Below are positions 8,206 through 16,604 of a stretch of 33,121 nt of DNA, in pieces. Both the position numbers and the translations under genes were made by a program. The notes under the pieces were generated by a model that searched no databases, was not told the origin of the DNA, and saw only the letters and a list, made by a program, of their open reading frames with translations. Position 1 is the first letter of the stretch, and every line of letters starts with the position of its first letter. Source of the DNA: Thiemannella venezuelensis (lineage in GTDB: Bacteria; Actinomycetota; Actinomycetes; Streptosporangiales; Streptosporangiaceae); the NCBI RefSeq assembly GCF_014203605.1, contig NZ_JACHJJ010000027.1, forward strand, positions 1-33,121, written 5' to 3'.

Positions 8206-8217
8206 GAGAGCGCTCTC
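8206..8217. promoter_or_regulatory. LacI-type operator 3, at the GH81 promoter
   Basis: GAGAGCGCTCTC embedded in the 14-bp perfect palindrome AGAGAGCGCTCTCT (8205-8218). It begins 10 bases past the -10 of the GH81 promoter, so it covers or immediately follows the transcription start. Confidence 0.85.
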
Positions 8218-8226
8218 TATTGCGGA

Positions 8227-8255
8227 ACCGTAACGATGCGCGGACCTTCCGTCAA
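8227..8255 (-). promoter_or_regulatory. Promoter of the GH81 gene
   Basis: Minus-strand TTGACG (8250-8255), 17-base spacer, TACGGT (8227-8232): a good match to a housekeeping-sigma promoter. The expected start near 8220 lies at the edge of the operator at 8206-8217, and the GTG start is at 8140. Confidence 0.7.
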
Positions 8256-8300
8256 CGCGTTCTTGCCATCCGCTCCCGGGAAAGGGGCCGGGAGGCCGCC

Positions 8301-8330
8301 TTGACATGCCCGTCCGGGTGCCGTGATGCT
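8301..8330 (+). promoter_or_regulatory. Promoter of the GH1 gene
   Basis: TTGACA (8301-8306) is a perfect -35. The best -10 candidates are TGATGC at 17 bases or GATGCT (8325-8330) at 18 bases, both weak. The operator starts at 8335, overlapping the predicted transcription start. Confidence 0.55.
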
Positions 8331-8334
8331 GTCT

Positions 8335-8346
8335 GAGAGCGCTCTC
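8335..8346. promoter_or_regulatory. LacI-type operator 4, at the GH1 promoter
   Basis: Fourth perfect GAGAGCGCTCTC, 51 bases before the GH1 ATG and immediately after its -10. Its centre is 129 bases from the operator that serves the divergent GH81 gene. Confidence 0.85.
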
Positions 8347-8397
8347 TGCCGTTCGGGGCGAGGCGGGGCTACGGCGAGGCGAAAGGGGCGGTGAGAC

Positions 8398-9810
<1,413 letters not shown>

Positions 9811-9829
9811 CCCGGGGAAGGCGAACAGG

Positions 9830-9856
9830 CGGCCCGGGACCCGACGTCCCGGGCCG
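9830..9856 (+). terminator. Terminator of the GH1 gene
   Basis: Perfect 11-bp stem (9830-9840 with 9846-9856) and a 5-base loop, starting 20 bases after the GH1 stop. There is no U-tract. It separates the gene from the convergent SDR gene. Confidence 0.7.
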
Positions 9857-10002
9857 TCCCGGCCGGTCCGCGTCCCCCGCGGCGCACGGCCTCCCGAGCC
9901 GTCCGCGCCTCCCTGCGGCCGTCCCCGGCCTCCCGCGCTCCGCCCTCCCGCGGATCCCGCGCTCCGCCGCGCCCGGAGGCGAAGGGACGGCGGAAAACCC
10001 CT

Positions 10003-10770
10003 TCAGACCCTCCGCCAGCCGCCTCCGGCATGGATGCCGCCGTCGACGTGCAGGGTCGCCCCGGTGACGAACCCGGCCAGCCGGCTCGCCAGGAACACCA
10101 CCGCCGCCGCGGCGTCCGCCGGGTCGCCGAGGCGGCCGAGCGGCGGGAGCCGTACCGGCTCGAAGGGCAGCGGGGCGGCCAGCATGTGCTCCCGGACGGC
10201 CTCCTCCCCCGCCGTCGGCAGCGCGTCGGGGGCGATGGCGTTCACCCGGATTCCGCGCGGGGCCAGCTCCAGCGCGAGCGAGCGGGTCAGGCTCTCCACC
10301 GCCGCCTTCATCGCCGCGTAGACCGCGAACCCCGGCGCGGCCTGGTGCGCCTCGCTGGAGGTCACGTTGACGATCGAGGAACCGTCCGGCATCAGCGGCA
10401 GGAACCGCCGGATCACCGCGGTCACCTGGGTGAAGTTCTCCGCGATCAGTGCGCTCTCACCGTTCGGCGAGACGTCGGCGAACGCGGCGTGGAAGGTCCC
10501 TCCGGCATTGTTGACCAGCAGGTCCACCCTCCCGAACCGCTCGCGCACCCCCTGGGCGAACACCTCCAGCGCCACCGGGTCGCGCACGTCCAGGGTCATG
10601 GCGAACGCCTCGCCGAACCCGTCGATCGCGTCCCGGTCGCAGAGCGCCACCTCGGCGCCGAACCCTGCGAGGGTCTCCGCGACCGCCCTCCCTATCCCCC
10701 GGGCCGCCCCGGTCACCACCGCGGCCTTCCCTGTGAGCAGGATCTCCTCCGGCACGTACGGCTTGCGCAT
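10003..10770 (-). CDS. SDR-family NAD(P)-dependent oxidoreductase
   Basis: A 255-residue classical short-chain dehydrogenase/reductase. The nucleotide-binding glycine motif TGAARGIG is at 20-27. An aspartate in LCDRD at the end of the second strand suggests NAD(H) rather than NADP(H). NNAG is at 87-90. The catalytic set is Ser138 or Ser139, Tyr151 and Lys155 (YAAMK). The C-terminal GGIHAGGGW closes the fold. The ATG at 10770 is preceded by GGAGG (10775-10779). The substrate cannot be read from the sequence. 2,3-dihydroxybenzoate-type or benzoate diol dehydrogenases have a similar overall pattern, but I would not assign one. It is convergent with GH1 and has no LacI operator, so it is probably unrelated to glucan use. 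Confidence 0.9.
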   Translation of the reverse strand: MRKPYVPEEILLTGKAAVVTGAARGIGRAVAETLAGFGAEVALCDRDAIDGFGEAFAMTLDVRDPVALEVFAQGVRERFGRVDLLVNNAGGTFHAAFADVSPNGESALIAENFTQVTAVIRRFLPLMPDGSSIVNVTSSEAHQAAPGFAVYAAMKAAVESLTRSLALELAPRGIRVNAIAPDALPTAGEEAVREHMLAAPLPFEPVRLPPLGRLGDPADAAAAVVFLASRLAGFVTGATLHVDGGIHAGGGWRRV

Positions 10771-10851
10771 CCCACCTCCACGTGATCTCCCCGAGCGTAC
10801 GACGCAGGCGCCGCCGCGTCCCCTTGGCGCTCATCCGGGCGCCGGAACCCG

Positions 10852-10857
10852 TAGAGT
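10852..10857 (+). promoter_or_regulatory. Possible -10 box for the FKBP gene
   Basis: TAGAGT, 52 bases upstream of the FKBP GTG. No matching -35 is visible. The implied leader of about 45 bases contains the AAGGAGAG ribosome site at 10897-10904. Confidence 0.35.
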
Positions 10858-10909
10858 CGTCCGGCCGGTCGGAAATCGACCGGCAGGTATCCGACCAAGG
10901 AGAGACCAC

Positions 10910-11284
10910 GTGGCACTGGAGAAGCCGGAGATCGACTTCCCGGAGGGCGACGCGCCCAAGGAGCTGCAGATCGTCGACATCGTCGAGGGCGACGGCCCGG
11001 AGGCCAAGCCTGGCCACCAGGTCAGCGTGCACTACGTCGGTGTCGCCTTCTCCACCGGCGAGGAGTTCGACGCCTCCTGGAACCGCGGCCAGACCTTCGA
11101 GTTCTCGCTCGGCCAGGGTCAGGTCATCGCGGGCTGGGACCAGGGTGTCGCGGGCATGAAGGTCGGCGGCCGCCGCCGCCTCACCATCCCGTCCCACCTG
11201 GGCTACGGCGAGCGCGGCGCGGGCAACCGCATCAAGCCCGGCGAGACCCTCATCTTCGTCGTGGACCTGCTCGGCGTCCGCTGA
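10910..11284 (+). CDS. FKBP-type peptidyl-prolyl cis-trans isomerase
   Basis: A 124-residue single-domain FKBP that catalyses proline isomerisation in folding proteins and is predicted to be cytoplasmic. The GTG at 10910 is placed 5 bases after AAGGAGAG. The longer open frame to the left is the antisense of the SDR gene and lacks a start signal. The fold is recognisable from VSVHYVGVAFSTGEEFDASW, through the active-site loop VIAGWDQGVAGMKVGGRR, to IPSHLGYGERGAGNRIKPG and the final LIFVVDLLGVR. The Tyr, Phe, Asp and Trp positions of the ligand pocket are present. It appears monocistronic, with a hairpin cluster following. Such short FKBPs are widespread in actinomycetes. Confidence 0.95.
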   Translation: MALEKPEIDFPEGDAPKELQIVDIVEGDGPEAKPGHQVSVHYVGVAFSTGEEFDASWNRGQTFEFSLGQGQVIAGWDQGVAGMKVGGRRRLTIPSHLGYGERGAGNRIKPGETLIFVVDLLGVR

Positions 11285-11300
11285 CGGCGACGCCGTGGCC

Positions 11301-11383
11301 GGGCGTCTCCCGGCGGGTCCCGGTCCACGGGCCGGGACCCGGGCCCTTGATGTGACCTTCCGGGTCCCGGCCGGGAGACGCCC
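11301..11383 (+). terminator. Nested hairpins after the FKBP gene
   Basis: An inner perfect 9-bp stem (11315-11323 with 11332-11340, 8-base loop) lies inside an outer 14-bp perfect inverted repeat (11301-11314 with 11370-11383). It starts 17 bases after the FKBP stop. Termination or mRNA 3'-end protection is likely. The outer and inner stems can form together. Confidence 0.6.
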
Positions 11384-11583
11384 GCCCCGCCGCGCCGCGC
11401 CCCGTCCCGCCCGGACGCGGCGCGGCGGGCGGCTCCACCGGCCTCTCGTCCGCCTGCCGGGCCCGGGTGAGCCGTCCCCGCCGAGTGGATGGGAACGGGC
11501 CGATGGCGGCGCCCCGTGCGCTTTACGTTGTAGATCGAAATTGATCCGGAGAGCCGCCCTCCCGGAATGTCGCCCCGGGCTCA

Positions 11584-11589
11584 TAGTCT
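11584..11589 (+). promoter_or_regulatory. -10 box of a leaderless DNA ligase transcript
   Basis: TAGTCT ends 7 bases before the GTG at 11597. No ribosome site lies between, so transcription probably starts at the start codon. Confidence 0.55.
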
Positions 11590-11596
11590 GGTCCCT

Positions 11597-13123
11597 GTGC
11601 TGTTGATCGATCTCGCCCGCACCTCGGCGGCCGTGGCCGCCGACTCCGCCCGGCTGGCCAAGGTCCGCCATCTCGCGGAGCTGCTCGGCAGGGTCGGGCC
11701 GGACGAGGCGGAGATCGCCATCGCCTACCTCTCGGGCGAGCTCCCCCAGCGGCAGCTCGGCATCGGCTGGGCCGGCCTGCGCGACCTGCCCGACCCCCGG
11801 CTCGCCGCCACCGCGACCCTGCACCAGGTCGACGGCCTCCTCAGCCGGATCAGGGCCCAGTCCGGCCCCGGCTCCCAGAACGCGCGCAAGGCCCTGGTCA
11901 CCGAGTTGTTCGCCGCGCTCACCGGCCCCGAACAGACCTTCCTCTCCCGGCTGATCCGCGGCGAGCTGCGCCAGGGCGCGCTCGACGGAGTCATGATCGA
12001 GGCCGTCGCCAAGGCCTCGGGGGCGCCCACGGCCGAGGTCAGGCGGGCGCTGACGCTGCGGGGATGGCTTCCCGCCGTGGGCGCGGCCGCCCTGGGCGGG
12101 GGGGTCGAGGCGCTGCGCGCCTTCCGGCTGGAGGTGGGCCGGCCGGTCGCGCCGATGCTCGCGCAGAGCGCCCCCTCCGTCACCGCGGCGCTGGAGAAGC
12201 TCGGCGGCCCGGCCGCGCTCGAGTGGAAGCTCGACGGCGTGCGGATCCAGGTCCACCGCTCCGGCGACGAGGTCTCCGTGTTCACCCGGACCCTCGACGA
12301 CATCACCGCCCAGGTGCCCGAGGTCGCCGAGGCGGTGCGTGCGCTGCCGTCGCGGGACCTCGTCCTGGACGGCGAGGTCATCGCGCTGCGGCCGGACGGC
12401 CGCCCGGAGCCCTTCCAGGTCACCTCCGGGCGCGTGGCCAGCCGGGCGGACGTGGCCGGGGCCCGGCGGACCTCGCCGCTGAGCGTGTTCTTCTTCGACG
12501 CACTGCGGGTGGACGGGGCCGACCTGCTCGACCTGCCCGGTGAGGAGCGCCACGCGGCGCTGGCCCGGACCCTCCCGCCGGAGCTGGTCACCCCCCGCCT
12601 GGTCACCGGCGACGCCGCGAGCGGTGAGGCGTTCTTCGCCGAGGTGGTCAGGGGCGGCCACGAGGGCGTGGTGGTGAAGGCGCTGCAGAGCCCCTACGCC
12701 GCGGGCCGCCGCGGCGCGGGCTGGATCAAGGTGAAGCCCCGGCACACGCTCGACCTGGTCGTCCTCGCCGCCGAGTGGGGCAGCGGCCGCCGCGAGGGCC
12801 GGCTCTCCAACCTCCACCTGGGCGCCCGCGATCCCGCGGGCGGCGGTTTCGTCATGCTCGGCAAGACCTTCAAGGGCCTCACCGACGAGCTGCTCGCCTG
12901 GCAGACCGAGCGCTTCCTGGCCCTGGCGGAGGGGCCCGCCGACGACTGGACGGTCGTGGTCCGGCCCGAGCTGGTGGTCGAGATCGCCTTCGACGGCGTC
13001 CAGCGCTCCAGCCGCTACCCGGGCGGCATGGCGCTGCGCTTCGCCCGGGTCATCCGCTACCGCCCCGACAAGACCGCCGACCAGGCCGACACCGTGGAGA
13101 CGGTCCGCGCCCTGATGCCGTGA
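11597..13123 (+). CDS. ATP-dependent DNA ligase, LigB type
   Basis: A 508-residue ATP-dependent DNA ligase. An all-alpha DNA-binding N-terminal domain (about 1-180) precedes the nucleotidyltransferase core with motif I KLDG (adenylated Lys211), LDGEV (motif III), FFDAL (IIIa), EGVVVKA (IV) and WIKVKP (V). An OB-fold follows (about 405-508), ending in the [16 protein letters not shown] segment near motif VI. The start is GTG at 11597, giving [10 protein letters not shown], which aligns with actinobacterial LigB proteins. An ATG 30 bases upstream is in frame, but it would precede the -10 box. This enzyme is an accessory to the essential NAD-dependent LigA and seals nicks in repair. The 3' end is only 10 bases from the convergent DUF1707 gene. 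Confidence 0.95.
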   Translation: MLLIDLARTSAAVAADSARLAKVRHLAELLGRVGPDEAEIAIAYLSGELPQRQLGIGWAGLRDLPDPRLAATATLHQVDGLLSRIRAQSGPGSQNARKALVTELFAALTGPEQTFLSRLIRGELRQGALDGVMIEAVAKASGAPTAEVRRALTLRGWLPAVGAAALGGGVEALRAFRLEVGRPVAPMLAQSAPSVTAALEKLGGPAALEWKLDGVRIQVHRSGDEVSVFTRTLDDITAQVPEVAEAVRALPSRDLVLDGEVIALRPDGRPEPFQVTSGRVASRADVAGARRTSPLSVFFFDALRVDGADLLDLPGEERHAALARTLPPELVTPRLVTGDAASGEAFFAEVVRGGHEGVVVKALQSPYAAGRRGAGWIKVKPRHTLDLVVLAAEWGSGRREGRLSNLHLGARDPAGGGFVMLGKTFKGLTDELLAWQTERFLALAEGPADDWTVVVRPELVVEIAFDGVQRSSRYPGGMALRFARVIRYRPDKTADQADTVETVRALMP

Positions 13124-13133
13124 CGGCCGCCGG

Positions 13134-13778
13134 CTACTTCACCAGGCGCAGCGTGAACGGGTAGCGGAACTCGCCTTCTCCCAGTGCCGCCAGGCCTCCG
13201 ACCACCGACAACACCATGCCCCCGATCCAGAGCACGGGCAGCAGCACGGCTCCCACGACCGTGATCGCCAGCAGGATGGTGGCGCCGATCAGGGTCAGCT
13301 GGAAGTTGAGCGCCTCCACCGCGTGCCTGCGGATGTAGGGCGAGGTCCTGCCCGCCGCGAGCAGCATGATCAGCGGGCCGAAGAGGACCAGTCCGGTCAG
13401 CGGGAGCAGGTGGGCCGCCGCCGCGCCCCCGCGGTCTCCGGCCCCGGCCGCCTTCGCCCCGCAGCGGGCCGGCCCCGGTACGGCCCCGCCCTGCGTGAAC
13501 GGGTAGGGCATCGGCATGGGCGGGCGGGAGCCGTACAGCTCCTGCATGATCGGTATGAGATCGCCGTGCACGCGGGCCGTCATCGCCCGCTCCAGCCGGT
13601 CGTCGAACTCGAGCTTGTCGAACCGCCCCTCCGCGTAGGCGGCCTTGACGTGCTCGACCACCTGCTCGCGGTCCTGGTTGCTCACCCTGAGGTCGGCGTG
13701 GCCGGGCCGGGGGCCCGGGCCCGCCACCGGCACACCCCCGTGCCACGGGTTGACCGACGGTGTCGCTGTGCCTGCCAT
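13134..13778 (-). CDS. DUF1707 and DUF4870 domain membrane protein
   Basis: A 214-residue protein of unknown role. Residues about 25-77 (DLRVSNQDREQVVEHVKAAY, EGRFDKLEFDDRLERAMTAR) form a DUF1707 domain, a small cytoplasmic helical module common in actinobacteria. A Pro/Gly-rich link leads to a DUF4870-like region (about 115-214) with a helix at TGLVLFGPLIMLLAAG, an amphipathic stretch IRRHAVEALNFQLT, and two more membrane segments (ATILLAITVVGAVLLP, LWIGGMVLSVVGGLAAL). The ATG at 13778 is preceded by GAGAGGAAG. I infer an inner-membrane protein with a cytoplasmic N-terminus. It converges on the ligase gene with almost no spacer and is divergent from the 112-residue gene. Confidence 0.85.
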   Translation of the reverse strand: MAGTATPSVNPWHGGVPVAGPGPRPGHADLRVSNQDREQVVEHVKAAYAEGRFDKLEFDDRLERAMTARVHGDLIPIMQELYGSRPPMPMPYPFTQGGAVPGPARCGAKAAGAGDRGGAAAAHLLPLTGLVLFGPLIMLLAAGRTSPYIRRHAVEALNFQLTLIGATILLAITVVGAVLLPVLWIGGMVLSVVGGLAALGEGEFRYPFTLRLVK

Positions 13779-13850
13779 GGAACCGACTTCCTCTCGTCAC
13801 CGCTTCGACCTCCATGTTCACTCGATACAGAGGCCCGGCACATCCGGGTT

Positions 13851-13879
13851 GTCCCTTACGTGTCCCTTAGAGTCCCCTT
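13851..13879. repeat. Three phased GTCCCTT direct repeats
   Basis: GTCCCTTA (13851-13858), GTCCCTTA (13862-13869) and GTCCCCTT (13872-13879) recur at 11- and 10-base steps, about one helical turn. They lie in the 143-bp divergent promoter region between the DUF1707 gene and the 112-residue gene. A regulator binding one DNA face is a plausible reading, not demonstrated. Confidence 0.5.
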
Positions 13880-13905
13880 GTCATCCACCATGGGAGGGCT
13901 CAGGG

Positions 13906-13977
13906 ATGTATAAAAAGGAACATGAGATGGCGAGACCGCTATGGCTTGAGGCGTCTGCGCGGACCGAAGATCGCTAA
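13906..13977 (+). CDS. Possible 23-residue leader peptide
   Basis: ATG at 13906 follows GGGAGGG (13892-13898) with a 7-base gap, a better ribosome site than that of the 112-residue gene. The 23-codon frame (MYKKEHEMARPLWLEASART plus three residues) ends in TAA at 13975-13977, and so overlaps the first 56 bases of the next gene in another frame. It could be a leader that couples translation, a wrong-frame chance ORF, or evidence that the next gene starts elsewhere. If the TATAAA at 13909-13914 is the -10, this peptide would not be transcribed from that promoter. Confidence 0.3.
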   Translation: MYKKEHEMARPLWLEASARTEDR

Positions 13978-14260
13978 GTTCGACCGCGATGCGAACGACG
14001 CCGACATCGAGGCGCTCATCGCCTTCGCGAAATCACGCCGGGGTGTGGAGTTCTACGTCGAGCCGGAGACCTTCGCCACCGACACCACGGCGGTGGCCGT
14101 CGCCGACGACGGCGAGTGGACCCGGCGCCGGGTCGGCTCCCCCGCGGTGATCGGCAAGGTCGCCCGCGGTCTCGCCCTTCCGGTCTACGACGTGCAGCTC
14201 ACCGGCTACCCCCCGCGGATGCGGGCCTACAACGAGCGGCGCAAGCGCGAAGAGAACTGA
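13922..14260 (+). CDS. Small conserved-looking protein of unknown function
   Basis: A 112-residue basic protein that I do not recognise. It begins MRWRDRYGLRRLRGPKIAKF and continues with DANDADIEALIAFAKSRRGVEFYVEPETF, a mixed alpha/beta stretch. It ends VIGKVARGLALPVYDVQLTGYPPRMRAYNERRKREEN. There are no membrane segments, signal peptide or cysteines. Third codon positions are strongly G/C, which supports real coding. The ATG at 13922 sits only 2 bases after AAGGA, which is short for a ribosome site. It also lies 7 bases after TATAAA (13909-13914), so a leaderless start is possible. The 23-codon frame at 13906 complicates the choice. It stands alone between divergent DUF1707 and convergent DUF4192 genes. 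Confidence 0.75.
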   Translation: MRWRDRYGLRRLRGPKIAKFDRDANDADIEALIAFAKSRRGVEFYVEPETFATDTTAVAVADDGEWTRRRVGSPAVIGKVARGLALPVYDVQLTGYPPRMRAYNERRKREEN

Positions 14261-14313
14261 CCGGCCCCCGGCCCACGACGATCCGGCGCCTTCCCGGCAC
14301 GGCCGCCGGCCGC

Positions 14314-15456
14314 TCATCCGGCCACGGCGACCGGACCGCGGCGCCGCTCCTCCAGCAGGGCGATCACCGGGAGCAGCCAGGCCGCCCGCGCGCCGCCCAT
14401 CTCCTGGTCCAGCTCCTCGGGGCTGGGCATCCTCTCCTTGAGCGCGTGCGGCGGCAGCAGGTGCCGCAGGGCCTGCATGAGCAGGTGCGCCATGGAGTAG
14501 CCGGGATCGGCGTCGAGCGCACGGGCCAGGGCGATCCCCGCCAGCGCGCAGTCGCCGCCGCGCCAGGCGGCCATGCCGAGCAGGGAGGCGGCGGGGGCCG
14601 CGAACCTCGGCTCCAGCCGCCGGGTGAGATCCCGCCAGAGCCTGACATGGGCGTCGCAGGTGTCATCGGTGATCAGCGCCCAGGCCTCGTCGCGGATCCG
14701 GATCACCGCCAGGCCGAGCCCGAGCCTGGCGGCCTGCTCGTCGTCGATCCGCCCGCCGGAGGCGTACGCCGCGATGGCTCCGTGGACCCGCGCCACCCCG
14801 TCCGCGACGAGCTCCGCCGCGAGCCCGTCGACGTCCCGGCACCCGGCCAGCCGGGCGCGGAGCTCCGCGGTGGCACGGGCGGTGGCCCGCCGCATGGCGG
14901 TCCGTTCCCGCCCGCCGGCCGGGGCGAGCGAGCGCTCCAGGGTCCGGCGGTCGGGCAGGGCCACCAGCCCGTGCACGGTGGCCTGGGCCGCGATCGGGCC
15001 GGCCTCCCGGTCGTACGGCGTGCCGGAGGGGGGACAGCACTCGGCCGCCTGGCAGAGATAGGACCAGTAGCGGCCGTCGTGGGCCCGGAGCACGTCGAGG
15101 ACCGCGATCCCGCTCCCGCGCAGCAGTGCGATGACCGCGTCGGCCGCCGGGGTGACCAGCGGGCCCGGGCCGTAGCCGACGGCGATGACCTGGGTGATCT
15201 CCTCCTTGCGCAGCAGCGGGAGGATCCTGCCGGGAGCGGGGGCGGCCAGCGGCAGGTCCCAGCGGACGGTCAGGTGCACGCGGCCCCGGGGCGGGTCGCC
15301 CCGCAGGCCGATCACGATGAGGCTGTCGCCGGGATGGAAGCCCAGCAGGTAGGGCACCGCACCGAGGACGTCCTGGGTGGAGGCCAGCAGGAGACCGGGA
15401 GGCTCGGCCGGCAGGCCCGGAGCCGAGGGGTCCGGGCCGGGGGTTTCGGTTGTCAT
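14314..15456 (-). CDS. DUF4192 domain-containing protein
   Basis: A 380-residue soluble protein with the DUF4192 pattern: LLASTQDVLGAVPYLLGFHPGDSLIVIGL near residues 22-50, then strands with VHLTVRWDLP and ITQVIAVGYG. A helical second half ends in AAWRGGDCALAGIALARALDADPGYSMAHLLMQAL, which resembles a helical repeat. The family is common in actinobacteria and has no established function. I chose the ATG at 15456 because it follows a CAGACT box by 7 bases, as in the neighbouring leaderless genes. The frame stays open upstream as far as the EI24 stop, so a longer N-terminus is formally possible but would be low-complexity. Confidence 0.85.
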   Translation of the reverse strand: MTTETPGPDPSAPGLPAEPPGLLLASTQDVLGAVPYLLGFHPGDSLIVIGLRGDPPRGRVHLTVRWDLPLAAPAPGRILPLLRKEEITQVIAVGYGPGPLVTPAADAVIALLRGSGIAVLDVLRAHDGRYWSYLCQAAECCPPSGTPYDREAGPIAAQATVHGLVALPDRRTLERSLAPAGGRERTAMRRATARATAELRARLAGCRDVDGLAAELVADGVARVHGAIAAYASGGRIDDEQAARLGLGLAVIRIRDEAWALITDDTCDAHVRLWRDLTRRLEPRFAAPAASLLGMAAWRGGDCALAGIALARALDADPGYSMAHLLMQALRHLLPPHALKERMPSPEELDQEMGGARAAWLLPVIALLEERRRGPVAVAG

Positions 15457-15463
15457 GGCGTGG

Positions 15464-15469
15464 AGTCTG
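15464..15469 (-). promoter_or_regulatory. Possible -10 box of a leaderless DUF4192 transcript
   Basis: CAGACT on the minus strand ends 7 bases before the ATG at 15456, and there is no ribosome site. It matches A2 and T6 of the -10 consensus. Confidence 0.4.
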
Positions 15470-15573
15470 GCCGGGTCCGGGCCGCCCCGTTCCCGCCGAG
15501 CGGGGTTCTGTGGACGGCCGGCGTCCGCCCGGCCTCCCTGTGGAGAAACCACCGCCGGGTCCTCCCGCGCGGA

Positions 15574-15680
15574 GCCGCCCCCTCCGGGCCGCCCGTCACA
15601 GGGGCCGCCCCCTCCGGGCCGCCCGTCACAGGGGCCGCCGTCGCAGGGGCCGCCGTCGCAGGGGCCGCCCGTCGCAAGGG
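15574..15680. repeat. GC-rich tandem array with 30-bp and 15-bp units
   Basis: Two identical 30-bp units (15574-15603, 15604-15633) are followed by two identical 15-bp units, GCCGCCGTCGCAGGG (15634-15648, 15649-15663), and a diverged 17-bp unit (15664-15680). The 30-bp unit can itself be read as two diverged 15-mers. The array fills half of the gap between the DUF4192 and EI24 genes and touches the EI24 stop codon at 15685. It looks like replication slippage of a proline/glycine-coding sequence. Confidence 0.85.
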
Positions 15681-15684
15681 CCGC

Positions 15685-16524
15685 TCAGTGCCCCTGCGGG
15701 AAGGTCCTCGGCGGGAGGCGGCCCGGAGGGAGGCCGCCCGGCGGAAACCCGCCCGGCGGGACGGCTCCGGGCCGGGGAGCGGGCGCCAGCCGTACCCGGA
15801 CCATGATGGTCGCCCCCGCGACGGCGGCGGGCATCGCGACCACCGCGCCCAGCGGGATGAGGAAGAGCAGGAACAGCAGGACCCCGAACCCGAGGGCCAT
15901 GGACCTGTTGGCGCGGAGCACGGCGAACCGGCTCCTGCGGGCCAGGCCCCGGCGCTCCAGCGCCAGGGTGGTGAGCTCCACGGTGAGGAAGAAGCCCGAG
16001 ACCAGGGCGCCGAGCACCGGGACCACGGTCTGCCCGATCACCGGCACGAACCCCAGGAAGAACAGCGGGACCGTGAACAGCAGCACGTACATGAGGGTGA
16101 CCAGGCTGTCCTTGATCGACCGGGGGATCGACCTCCACAGCGGCACCTCGTGGCCGCCGGGCACCTCGCCGTGGGTCTCCTCCACCTTCTCCGACAGCTT
16201 CTCGTAGAACGGCTCGCCGAGGACCAGGGTCACCGCGGCGAAGGTCACCACGGCCAGCACGAGCCCGGCCCCGAAGACCACCACGCCGACGAGGATCCGG
16301 AAGGTGTTCCTGACCGCCTCGGTCCACCCGTCGGCGAACGGCGTCATCCAGTCGGCCAGGTCCCCCGCGTTCACGCCGAGGAAGTAGAGCCCGACGGCGT
16401 AGAGCACGAACACGATCAGTGCCGGGATCAGCCCGAACAGCCACCACCCGGGGTGGCGCGCGACCCAGCGCAGTCCCTGGAGGAAGAAACCGATGCCGTC
16501 CTTGAAGGAGCGGATTACACCCAT
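15685..16524 (-). CDS. EI24 / CysZ-like integral membrane protein
   Basis: A 279-residue membrane protein of the EI24/CysZ family. It starts MGVIRSFKDGIGFFLQGLRW, typical of actinobacterial members. It has hydrophobic segments at about 28-48 (WWLFGLIPALIVFVLYAVGL), 88-112, 152-180 and 215-245, with the amphipathic PRSIKDSLVTLMYVLLF region. CysZ proteins import sulfate in enterobacteria, but the actinomycete relatives are not characterised and I do not assign a substrate. The last 25 or so residues are a Pro/Gly-rich tail of five-residue steps (GGFPP, GGLPP, GRLPP) that runs up against the DNA repeat array. The ATG at 16524 follows TAGCCT by 7 bases, with no ribosome site. Confidence 0.88.
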   Translation of the reverse strand: MGVIRSFKDGIGFFLQGLRWVARHPGWWLFGLIPALIVFVLYAVGLYFLGVNAGDLADWMTPFADGWTEAVRNTFRILVGVVVFGAGLVLAVVTFAAVTLVLGEPFYEKLSEKVEETHGEVPGGHEVPLWRSIPRSIKDSLVTLMYVLLFTVPLFFLGFVPVIGQTVVPVLGALVSGFFLTVELTTLALERRGLARRSRFAVLRANRSMALGFGVLLFLLFLIPLGAVVAMPAAVAGATIMVRVRLAPAPRPGAVPPGGFPPGGLPPGRLPPRTFPQGH

Positions 16525-16531
16525 GCCGTGA

Positions 16532-16537
16532 AGGCTA
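16532..16537 (-). promoter_or_regulatory. -10 box of a leaderless EI24 transcript
   Basis: TAGCCT on the minus strand ends 7 bases before the ATG at 16524. No purine-rich ribosome site lies between. Confidence 0.5.
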
Positions 16538-16604
16538 GCGGGATCGGCCGATCACTGCGTGGGGGCGCCGGCCCGGGGCGCCCCTGAGGGCGCGGGGGAC
16601 GGCG

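Noticed and set aside
11567-11596. ATG at 11567 as the DNA ligase start
   Set aside because: It has no ribosome site and precedes the TAGTCT box. The GTG at 11597 gives the LigB-like N-terminus.
15574-15680. Repeat array as a CRISPR
   Set aside because: The units are contiguous, with no unique spacers of constant length, and period 15/30 bp. It is a plain tandem repeat.
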